Below, in pieces: positions 7,068-12,500 of a stretch of DNA of 12,773 nucleotides. The translations under genes and the position numbers were made by a program. This DNA is from Bacillota bacterium. GTDB lineage: Bacteria > Bacillota > Clostridia > Peptostreptococcales > Anaerovoracaceae. Below the pieces are notes generated by a model. That model ran no database searches. It had not been told where the DNA came from and saw nothing but the letters and a program-made list of their open reading frames with translations. The stretch lies in the NCBI GenBank assembly GCA_017621195.1, contig JAGATO010000182.1, forward strand, positions 1 through 12,773, given 5' to 3'. The first letter of the stretch is position 1; each line of letters opens with the position of its first letter.

Positions 7068-7508
7068 GTGACCGGAGGAAATTGGACTACCGTGGCACCC
7101 AGCGTGACCGATGTGTCCCAGGGCGTGGTGACGGTTTCCGTCAAGGCGACCAAGACAGGCAGCGCCGATCTGACCTGCGGCGACGTGACCATCGCCGCCA
7201 AATTCAGCCAGGTGGTATACAACGGCGGAAACAGCTTTGCCGACACGCCGGAGAGTCACTGGGCTGCGCGATTCATCTCTCTGGCGGAGAATCAGGGCTG
7301 GGTCAACGGCTATCCCGACGGAACGTTCAAACCGGACCAGAGAATCACCCGCACCGAGGCCATCACTCTCATCAATCGCGTTCTGGAACGGGCCACAGAG
7401 ACGGGCCACATGGCTGAGGAAATGGTCCCTGGTCCGACAATCCTGCCGGAACCTGGTACTACGAAGCGATTCAGGAGGCAACCAACTCTCATAAGTACGT
7501 GCGTCTGA
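7068..7508 (+). CDS. SLH surface protein, segment carrying the SLH motif
   Basis: In this frame the real protein resumes just after the C run at 7008-7014 (LAASAQVHGADGYTVYYKVTGG), so the ATG-like start near 7068 is not the biological one. It completes a repeat unit resembling the one at 6479-6650 (FDGTP...YYKVTGGNWTTVAPSVTDVSQG). It then carries one full SLH motif, FADTPESHWAARFISLAENQ followed by GWVNGYPDGTFKPDQRITRT and EAITLINRVLER. The frame is lost at CCC 7427-7429; the residues from there to the TGA at 7506-7508 are out-of-frame. Confidence 0.75.
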   Translation: MTGGNWTTVAPSVTDVSQGVVTVSVKATKTGSADLTCGDVTIAAKFSQVVYNGGNSFADTPESHWAARFISLAENQGWVNGYPDGTFKPDQRITRTEAITLINRVLERATETGHMAEEMVPGPTILPEPGTTKRFRRQPTLISTCV

Positions 7509-7618
7509 CGACGGTGGTCCCCGGCCAGGATTACTACTACGAAAAATGGGAGAGTGTGGAACCGACACCCAACTGGTCTGCTCTGGAAAAGAGTTGGTCC
7601 ACGGCCAACAGTAAATAA
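7430..7618 (+). pseudogene. SLH surface protein, C-terminal tail after the third frameshift
   Basis: No start codon; open only as the continuation of the SLH gene. It reads WSDNPAGTWYYEAIQEATNS, then HKYVRLTT..., then EKWESVEPTPNWSALEKSWS and the final TANSK before TAA 7616-7618. 'WYYEAIQEATNSH.Y' followed by 'E.W..V.P..NW.ALEK.W' is the usual ending of SLH proteins in Clostridia. This confirms both the third frameshift and the true stop. Confidence 0.8.
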
Positions 7619-7633
7619 GCGTGACAAACCGCA
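7594..7633 (+). repeat. Direct repeat copy A (SLH gene tail and downstream sequence)
   Basis: 40 bases covering the last codons (WSTANSK), the stop codon and fifteen bases after it. It matches 11266-11305 at 34 of 40 positions with no gaps; all six differences are transitions, and the stop codon sits at the same place. This is the left border of the fragment mosaic. Confidence 0.8.
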
Positions 7634-7811
7634 AAAGAAGGAGCGGACGCATCCATGCCTCTCTTGCGATTGCTCTGTTGATTATGTATATTTTTCTTAA
7701 ACGGACTTGTCGAGTGGAGGCTAAGGACTTGCCAAAATGAGAAATCTATGCCTCTCTTCTTCCTGATGGGACATAAGCGGTTGAGTAAGAGAAAAGAAAG
7801 GCAGTTCCGCG
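7619..7811 (+). other. Intergenic stretch with a broken gene start and a short direct repeat
   Basis: 193 bases without a convincing gene. AAGGAG (7638-7643) stands 11 bases before ATG 7655, which opens only an 8-codon frame ended by TGA, so a gene start seems to have been left without a body. ATGCCTCTCTT occurs at 7655 and again at 7748, 93 bases apart. No terminator hairpin with a T run was found behind the SLH gene. Confidence 0.4.
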
Positions 7812-8033
7812 ATGAAGGAAAAATTTCAATACAACTGGATAGGAAATATTTTGCTGTTTCTGCTCGCCGCCATATGTGTGTTTTTCGTAGTACAGAAGAG
7901 TAATCAGGCATCTCTGTCTAAGCCGCTTCGCCAGACGATTACCGGAGAATACAGCCGGGATGAGGACGAGGTGGAGTTCCGCCTGCACAACCCCCACACC
8001 ATGGCAACAGCAGCGCATACCGGGATTTTCTGA
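7812..8033 (+). pseudogene. Remnant of a membrane sensor (histidine kinase-like N-terminus)
   Basis: 73 codons as read, with AAAGG about 10 bases before the ATG. It starts MKEKFQYNWIGN and has one membrane helix (ILLFLLAAICVFFVV), then SKPLRQTITGEYSRD, then EVEFRLHNPH. I recognise the order 'YNW...TM...PL.QTITGEYS.D' and, much later, 'VE.RLHNPH..GN..AYRDFL' from the extracytoplasmic N-termini of some clostridial sensor proteins, where about 80 residues separate the two parts. Here they are almost joined, so there is an internal deletion. In addition HGNSSAYRDFLNA continues in another frame from position 8000, as if one C were missing from ACC at 7998-8000. The fragment ends by running into helicase sequence at about 8034. 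Not functional as given. The family is from memory and moderately sure. Confidence 0.5.
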
Positions 8034-8290
8034 ATGCGCAATGTGGGCGGTATCGCCCAGACGGAAGCCCAGAAAAGCTCAGACCTCTTTATGAAATGCC
8101 GCTACCTCGATGAGATCACCGGGGGACGCGGCATTGTGTTTTCCACCGGCACTCCCATCAGCAACTCCATGGTGGAGCTATACACCATCCAGCGGTACTT
8201 GCAAATGAACGCCTTGCAGGAACAGGGCTTGCAGCACTTCGACTTCTGGGCGGCCAACTACGGTGAGACAGTCACCGCTATTGAGCTGTC
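8034..8290 (+). pseudogene. Fragment of conjugative-element SNF2-type helicase / DNA methylase
   Basis: About 86 codons from a very large protein. MRNVGGIAQTEAQKSSDLFM, then KCRYLDEITGGRGIVFSTGT, PISNSMVELYTIQRYLQMNA and FDFWAANYGETVTAIELSP are strongly characteristic of the more than 2000-residue SNF2/N6-methylase proteins of Tn1549-like and related integrative conjugative elements. STGTPISNS corresponds to helicase motif III-like sequence. Both ends are cut. The 5' edge abuts the sensor fragment without its own ribosome site, and the 3' edge passes into sortase sequence in a different frame near 8290. It marks past contact with a conjugative element; nothing else of that element is intact here. 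Confidence 0.8.
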
Positions 8291-8296
8291 CCCGCG

Positions 8297-8704
8297 TTGG
8301 CGGTTGACGCTGACACGATCGTCGTGACCGAGGATGGGTACAGCGGAACGCTGAAAATCCCTGCCATCAGCCTGACCGTGAAGCTTTATCAGGGTACGGA
8401 CAGCACGGCATTGACCAAGGGCGCAGGGCATTTCTCCAGCACCTCCATCTGGAACGGCAATGTGGCCTTTGCCGCGCATAACCGTGGCGTGGCAAACCAC
8501 TTCGGCAAAATATACACACTGTCTATTGGCGATAAGATCACCTATACCACCAAACTCGGCACCCGCACCTACGAGGTCTATTCCGTGTCGAAGATCTCCG
8601 TCGACGATGTGTCCGTGCTGAATGACAGCGCAGACAGTATCCTTACCCTTGTGACCTGCGTGAGAAACGAGCCGGATTATCGCTGGTGTGTGCAGGCTTG
8701 GTAG
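8297..8704 (+). pseudogene. Sortase (class D-type) catalytic core without N-terminal membrane anchor
   Basis: 135 residues from a TTG. The catalytic core looks complete: LKIPAISLTVKLYQGTD, GAGHFSSTSIWNGNVAFAAH with His61, LVTC with Cys121, and Arg129 in YRWCVQAW. His, Cys and Arg are the sortase triad. The spacing and HNRG/TCVRNEPDYRWC wording fit class D-type enzymes of Firmicutes. Sortases transfer LPxTG-like proteins to the cell wall and normally carry an N-terminal membrane helix. That part is missing, replaced at about 8290 by helicase sequence, and no ribosome site precedes the TTG. It is therefore most likely a truncated copy, although the active-site residues are untouched. The stop is TAG 8702-8704. 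Confidence 0.75.
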
Positions 8705-8738
8705 AAATCGACTTGATATTAAAAACTTCGTCAAAATA

Positions 8739-8768
8739 AAAGTTATTAACATTGATACTAATAACTTT
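8739..8768. promoter_or_regulatory. Inverted repeat AAAGTTATTA-N10-TAATAACTTT upstream of ATPase
   Basis: Perfect 10-bp inverted repeat with a 10-base centre (ACATTGATAC), in the AT-rich 88-base gap between the sortase stop and the ATPase start. It could be an operator of about 30 bp or a transcript hairpin. A plausible -35 (TTGATA, 8713-8718) lies upstream, with only weak -10 candidates. Confidence 0.6.
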
Positions 8769-8781
8769 GCTTAAAGCAAAG
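8765..8781 (+). promoter_or_regulatory. Hairpin CTTTGCTT-A-AAGCAAAG reaching the ribosome site
   Basis: 17-base odd palindrome. Its left arm begins with the last four bases (CTTT) of the preceding inverted repeat, so the two stems cannot both form. Its right arm ends at the first G of the GGAGGT ribosome site (8781-8786) of the ATPase. Mutually exclusive hairpins next to a ribosome site can act as a translation switch; that role is inference. Confidence 0.45.
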
Positions 8782-8792
8782 GAGGTGGTATA

Positions 8793-9185
8793 ATGGCTGC
8801 AAAAGGTGGTGACCATTCTATGGAGTTGAAAAACAGATCGCAGTACCTCGATAAACTCATCTCCGTTCAGGATATGGAGGTCATTAAAGTTGTGACTGGT
8901 ATTCGGCGCTGCGGAAAGTCCAGTCTGCTGAAGCTGATGATGGAGCATTTGCGGGGTCAGGGGATCACAGAGGAACAGATCCTTGCGATAAACTTTGAGT
9001 CCATGCAGTTTTCTGACATGGACAGCAAAGGGCTTTATCAGTTTGTCATGGAGCGAGCGCCCAAAGGAAAGCGGCTCTATATCTTCCTGGACGAAGTGCA
9101 GAAAGTGAAAGACTGGCAGAACGCAGTGAACTCTTTCCGCGTGGATCTGGATTGCGACATCTATGTGACTGGCTCCAATGAGTAA
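8793..9185 (+). pseudogene. AAA-family ATPase (AAA_14/DUF4143 type), N-terminal half before premature TAA
   Basis: GGAGGT 6 bases before the ATG gives a sure start. The 130 residues include Walker A GIRRCGKS (36-43), Walker B LYIFLDE (D100, E101), and end at VTGSNE followed by TAA 9183-9185. In this family the sensor-1 segment normally reads VTGSNA-Y/x-LLSSE. Here LLSSELSTYLSGRYVEIRML follows in the same frame directly after the stop, so a nonsense change split an otherwise continuous gene of about 444 codons. An unusual Glu replaces the expected Ala just before the stop. Alone, this half lacks sensor and C-terminal domains. DUF4143 ATPases are common accessory genes in gut bacteria with no settled role. 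Confidence 0.85.
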
Positions 9186-10127
9186 CTGCTTTCCTCTGAA
9201 TTGTCCACTTATTTGTCGGGGCGCTATGTGGAGATCAGGATGCTGCCCCTGTCTTTCCGCGAGTTTCTGGACTTCCACGGCTATTTGCTGGAGGAGTACA
9301 AAGCACCCAACGGCACCATGAAAAAGCGCGCCAAAGGCCAGGATGGCGAGACGTATGAGCTGCGAGACCTGTTTGAAGCCTACGCGCAGTTTGGCGGTAT
9401 GCCCTCACTGGCAGAGTCCAGTCTGGATCAGGAAAAGGCCAATATGCTGCTGGACGGTATCTACTCAGCCGTTGTGGTGCGCGACATTTTGGAACGGGGC
9501 AGGCGCAAGGAACAACGAGCTGTTACCGACGCCCTGCTGCTTCGCAAAATTATCCTGTTTCTTGCCGATAACATTGGCAACAACACCTCGGCGGCATACA
9601 TCGGGCGCACCCTTGTCAGCGAAGGGCTGCTGGATGACGGCAGAAAAACCAAACCGGCAGTGCAGACGATCTCGGCGTATATTGACGCACTTCTGGAGTC
9701 CTATATTTTCTATGAGGTCAAGCGGTTCGACATCAAGGGCAAGGATTACCTGCGGACGCTGGGAAAATACTATATTGTTGACCCCGGCCTTCGCACTTAT
9801 CTGCTGGGCAACCGGGGCGGCGATGTGGGGCATATTCTGGAAAACATCGTGTACTTTGAATTGCTCCGCCGTGGCTACGAGGTAGCAATCGGCAAGATTG
9901 GCGAGAAAGAGATCGATTTTATCGCAACCAAGATGAATGAGAAAAAGTATATCCAGGTCACAGACAACATGAACGCGCCGGAGACCCGTGCCCGGGAACT
10001 TGCACCGCTACAAGCAGTCCGTGATAACTATGAGAAGATCGTGATCGCCATGGATTGTGATTTGATCAGCGATGTAGAAGGCATCAAGATCGTGAAGGCG
10101 TTGGACTTCCTGCTAAGCGATTCATAA
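9186..10127 (+). pseudogene. AAA-family ATPase (DUF4143 type), C-terminal half
   Basis: In-frame continuation of the gene starting at 8793; the first start-like codon after the stop is TTG 9201, without a ribosome site. It contains YLSGRYVEIRMLPLSFREFL, then FGGMPSLAE and SAVVVRDILERGRRKEQRAV (the DUF4143 signature region), then LLESYIFYEVKRFDIKGK and KYYIVDPGLRTYLLGNRGGD. The last ~80 residues hold a nuclease-fold-like segment, HILENIVYFELLRRGYEV with EKEIDFIA and YIQVTDNM, resembling the D/E-x-K arrangement seen at the end of this family. The rest of the frame has no other damage, which suggests the stop is recent or is an assembly error. It ends at TAA 10125-10127. Confidence 0.85.
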
Positions 10128-10283
10128 GTTGAAAAATCCGCTCTGAGAAATCGGAGGCTGAACCCGGGATACAGAAAGAGCCTTTCGCAAAGTCTGCCAC
10201 TTTGCGAAAAAGCGGAGAGAATCCCGCATGATACTGCACTTAATACCCAGGCATGACGGCTGTTTCTGACGGCGAATTCCATT
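10128..10283. other. Non-coding junction with nested inverted repeats
   Basis: 156 bases without a gene. It contains a perfect 10-bp hairpin, TTTCGCAAAG (10183-10192) with CTTTGCGAAA (10200-10209), enclosed by CGGGAT (10165-10170) and ATCCCG (10221-10226). Read on the minus strand it lies directly downstream of the recombinase fragment's stop, so it may be that gene's former terminator. On the plus strand it follows the ATPase stop but has no T run. Confidence 0.45.
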
Positions 10284-10439
10284 TCACGCACTTTGGGCCC
10301 TGCCGGGGGAAACTAATGTGTTGACTGCGCAAATGTAGCTGCGCTTCTGCTGCATGCTGGGATGCACATAGATCTGGAGTGTGGTTTTGACGTTGGAATG
10401 GCCGAGGATCTCGCTCAGCGCTTTGGCGTCCGCGCTGCA
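10284..10439 (-). pseudogene. Tyrosine recombinase (integrase), C-terminal fragment
   Basis: About 52 codons on the minus strand ending at TGA 10284-10286. ADAKALSEILGHSNVKTTLQ followed by IYVHPSMQQKRSYI holds the conserved LGH and the active-site tyrosine (IYVHP) of phage/ICE tyrosine recombinases. The upstream catalytic Arg and the whole N-terminal half are missing: near 10434-10439 the sequence changes into a surface protein coded on the other strand. A longer frame continues on the minus strand to 11189, but that part is only the antisense of the surface-protein fragment. It is a relic of an integrated element. Confidence 0.8.
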
Positions 10440-11134
10440 ATCGACAACGTGAAGGCTCTGCTGGCTGCACTGCCTGACAGCAGCAAGGCCGCCGATGGGC
10501 AGGTCAAAGCTGCCAAGAGGGAAATTGAGGCTGCGGACCGTGCCTACAAGGCCCTGACCGACGAGCAGAAGGGCTACATCACCGTGGGTGACGTTGCCAA
10601 CTACAATGAATTGGTAGAGCGCCTTGCTAAGCTGACCAAAACATCCGCAAGCACCATCACCGGCAACCAGACCGTACCCGGCAGCTCTGTAATCGAGCCG
10701 ACCACCACAGTCAAAGGCAGCAGCGCAACGGCAACTGTCACCGACAAGACAGTCACAAGCGCGATTGAAGCCGTGAAGGATTCGAACGAGACGGCAATCA
10801 CCATCGTGCCCACGGACATCGGCAATGCAAAAAATGTCAGCGTAATGCTGCCCAAGACCGCCGCTCAGAGCATTGTGGACGACACAAACGTCTCCCTTGT
10901 CATTGAGACAAACGACGGCAATGTGACCATCTCCAATGATGCGCTCAAGTCCATTGCGGCTCAGGCGATCGGAGACAGTATCACCATCACGGTGGAGCAG
11001 AAAACGGCCGCAGATGTAGCGGACAAGAGCATTGACACCACGGATGCCGTTGTTGTGGAAGTCACGGTTACCTCCGGCAGCACGGCGGTCACGGAATTCG
11101 GCGGAAAGAGCTTGACTATTTCCATCCCGGCGGG
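10434..11134 (+). pseudogene. Middle fragment of a second cell-surface protein
   Basis: Reading frame 10362-11207 is open, but only about 10434-11134 looks like true protein. It begins AIDNVKALLAALPDSSKAAD, then has a helical AAKREIEAADRAYKALTDEQKGY unit typical of Firmicute surface proteins, then a Thr/Ser-rich linker (TKTSASTITGNQTVPGSS). Next comes a beta-rich domain TVTSAIEAVKDSNETAITIV to FGGKSLTISIPAG. That last domain usually lies just before C-terminal SLH or anchoring motifs. Both ends are cut: the N-terminal side joins the inverted recombinase fragment, and the C-terminal side turns into unrelated sequence after ISIPAG. There is no signal peptide and no ribosome site, so it is not expressed as a surface protein here. 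Confidence 0.75.
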
Positions 11135-11216
11135 CAGACTTCCGTCCATTTTTCCCAGGACCCTTTTGTCCTTTGTGATATGTCTTCAAAATAATATGAG
11201 CAAATAGGAATAAAAT

Positions 11217-11244
11217 AGTTTTTTGAAAGAAGGCATGTTATAAT
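11217..11244 (+). promoter_or_regulatory. Extended -10 promoter upstream of the 11327 gene, similar to the SLH promoter
   Basis: TG-T-TATAAT (11236-11244) is a perfect extended -10, with AGTTTTTT starting at 11217. The layout AGTTTTTT-14 bases-TATAATGA equals that at 4455-4484, with 22 of 30 positions alike. Transcription from near 11251 would give a leader of about 76 bases, containing the second copy of the SLH tail, before GTG 11327. Confidence 0.65.
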
Positions 11245-11265
11245 GAAACCACTAAATTGGAACAT

Positions 11266-11305
11266 TTGGTCCATGGTCAACAGCAAGTAAACGCGACAAA
11301 CCGCA
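11266..11305 (+). repeat. Direct repeat copy B (relic of an SLH gene tail)
   Basis: Matches 7594-7633 at 34 of 40 bases without gaps. It encodes WSMVNSK and a stop where copy A encodes WSTANSK and a stop, then shares GACAAACCGCA after the stop. Only about ten codons of SLH-like sequence remain, sitting directly behind a promoter, so the gene body is missing. Right border of the fragment mosaic. Confidence 0.75.
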
Positions 11306-11326
11306 TCGGAAAGGAAGGTGTCGCCT

Positions 11327-12256
11327 GTGAATTATCCGAAACCGTTATCGAAAAAGACGTTGGAACGTCGGTACCGTGAGGCCGGTATCGACGAAGTCAA
11401 GAGCCAGTTTCTCCACAAGCTGTTCTTGGCGGCAGCCAACCTGTATGGCGTCATTTCCCTGCGCGATCTGTGGAAAGTCTGCAGGGAGGTGAAAGAACAG
11501 TACGGGGTGGATGACATCAGACGCAAGGATTTGATCGCCTTTTCTTCCCTGGTTCGCCGGGAAGAAGTTCCTTATTACGTGTTTGAACTGGACGAGATCT
11601 ATCTGCAGGAAAAGCGGGCGGACTTGGACCGGGAGATTGTGGCTCAGGGCCTGATCGGCTCCGGCTTTGGAAAGTGGAATCGCTATTATCGGCTGGTGGA
11701 TGAGCAGGCGGATAAATCCTACTGTCTGCCGGAGGACCTGCTGGCCTTTGCAGAACCGGTGCCTTTGCCGGAGGAAACGCGGCTTTTGGAGTTTCTCAGC
11801 GGGCTGGAGGTGACGGCTACCCATTCGGAGACGCCCTTCGGACGGAGCGTGGAATGCGAGCACGTGGGAAAAAAACTGGGACAGTTTTCCTTCCGCAACT
11901 GGATGGAGCAGTTGGATTATCGGTATCACGAAAAGAAGGCGGAGGAGAACCCGGCTCGCAACGGCTCAAAACTGGCGGAATTGGAGGCGTGGACCGGTGG
12001 CAGCGAAGCGGAAAAGATAGTTCGACATTACTGTGAAAGCTGCAAGCTGGGGTTTATTACGCCCATGAGCAGTATCGAGGATGTGATTAGTGAACTGTAC
12101 GAAGTGGGCGTCCGACTGACGAAGGAACAGCTGGAGTCGCTGGTGGGACTGCTGATACAGCTGAACAACCGAAGCCATCTGTGGTGCAATCGAGGCTGGA
12201 AGCCGGAGGCGCTGACCGTGGATTCGCTGAAACAATACGAAGAACGTTTCCGCTGA
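11327..12256 (+). CDS. Protein of unknown function, 309 residues
   Basis: Intact reading frame, not recognised. It is soluble, with no signal peptide or membrane helix. It is rich in charged residues and mostly helical-looking, with FLHKLFLAAANLYGVISLRD near the start (about 28-47), KDLIAFSSLVRREEVPYYVF, a central LLEFLSGLEVTATHSETPFG, and HYCESCKLGFITPMSSIEDV near 230-250. The last contains a CxxC (ESC preceded by YC) too short to claim a zinc site. It ends SHLWCNRGWKPEAL...YEERFR. GTG 11327 was chosen because AGGAAGG (11312-11318) lies 8 bases upstream; GTG 11318 would overlap that site. It has its own extended -10 promoter and a strong terminator, so it is monocistronic. Its GC-rich codons resemble the scfB cluster, unlike the mosaic. 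Clean condition next to a wrecked region suggests selection. Confidence 0.8.
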   Translation: MNYPKPLSKKTLERRYREAGIDEVKSQFLHKLFLAAANLYGVISLRDLWKVCREVKEQYGVDDIRRKDLIAFSSLVRREEVPYYVFELDEIYLQEKRADLDREIVAQGLIGSGFGKWNRYYRLVDEQADKSYCLPEDLLAFAEPVPLPEETRLLEFLSGLEVTATHSETPFGRSVECEHVGKKLGQFSFRNWMEQLDYRYHEKKAEENPARNGSKLAELEAWTGGSEAEKIVRHYCESCKLGFITPMSSIEDVISELYEVGVRLTKEQLESLVGLLIQLNNRSHLWCNRGWKPEALTVDSLKQYEERFR

Positions 12257-12301
12257 GCAAGGCGGGACGTAAAGAGTGGCATAAAGTGGAGCATAAAATG
12301 G

Positions 12302-12336
12302 AAAGGACCGTTGGCGGAGAACGCCAACGGTCCTTT
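12302..12336 (+). terminator. Strong hairpin terminator after the 11327 gene
   Basis: Perfect 15-bp stem, AAAGGACCGTTGGCG with CGCCAACGGTCCTTT, around GAGAA, 45 bases after the stop. The T run is short (the stem's own TTT, then CTGCTTGT), so efficiency is uncertain, but position and stability fit a terminator. Confidence 0.75.
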
Positions 12337-12346
12337 CTGCTTGTGA

Positions 12347-12367
12347 TGCTGGCGGGTAGTGCCAGCA
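12347..12367 (+). terminator. Second hairpin, possible back-up terminator
   Basis: TGCTGGC and GCCAGCA form a perfect 7-bp stem with loop GGGTAGT, ten bases after the first hairpin. Only a weak T-containing tail (GTCCTTTCAGTTT) follows. The tandem arrangement resembles that at 4328-4392. Confidence 0.4.
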
Positions 12368-12388
12368 GTCCTTTCAGTTTATGATGTT

Positions 12389-12500
12389 AGCGCCGCGGAT
12401 CGCGCGACGCTTCCGACAAAATTTCAGTGGATCAAGTGGCGCTCAGGAGGAGGCGACCGATCAAGGTACAGAGATGAGTGCTCTGAGTAAGGCAAACGTG
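12389..12500 (+). other. GC-rich segment with potential RNA structure, no gene
   Basis: No reading frame of note. AGCGCCGC (12389-12396) can pair with GTGGCGCT (12436-12443) over eight pairs including one G-U. CAGAG and CTCTG (12469-12485) make a small hairpin with a 7-base loop. An AGGAGGAGG tract lies at 12445-12453 with no start codon at a proper distance. I cannot match it to a known riboswitch or ribozyme. It could be a leader or small RNA, or simply intergenic sequence. Confidence 0.25.

Larger units (their letters stand above)
4605..7618 (+). pseudogene. SLH-domain cell-surface protein, interrupted by three one-base frameshifts
   Basis: Read through the shifts this is one protein of about 1004 residues. 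In order: signal peptide; galactose-binding/carbohydrate-binding-like region; a Gly/Ser linker; a Listeria-Bacteroides-type repeat; several beta-sandwich repeats of the MBG/YDG-like kind; and one complete plus one partial SLH motif that should anchor it to secondary cell-wall polysaccharide. Shift 1 is near 5229-5231 (GACAA where GACCAA would keep frame). Shift 2 is the seven-C run at 7008-7014 (six C would keep frame). Shift 3 is CCC at 7427-7429 (four C would keep frame). Each lies in a C run. Across each break the protein pattern continues immediately in the next frame, so the underlying gene was whole. Either the gene is decaying or switching, or these are homopolymer errors in the assembly. 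The true stop is TAA 7616-7618. Confidence 0.85.

Noticed and set aside
9183..9185. Stop-codon recoding (selenocysteine or similar) in the ATPase
   Set aside because: The codon is TAA, not TGA or TAG, and family members have ordinary residues at this place.
10440..11189. Minus-strand 301-codon frame taken as a full recombinase
   Set aside because: Only its last ~52 codons (10284-10439) match a recombinase. The remainder is antisense to a plus-strand surface-protein fragment with clear domain patterns.
7619..11305. A complete integrative element or defence island
   Set aside because: No intact integrase, relaxase, coupling protein, reverse transcriptase, nuclease or methylase set is present, and no terminal inverted repeats or target duplications were found. 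Only fragments remain.
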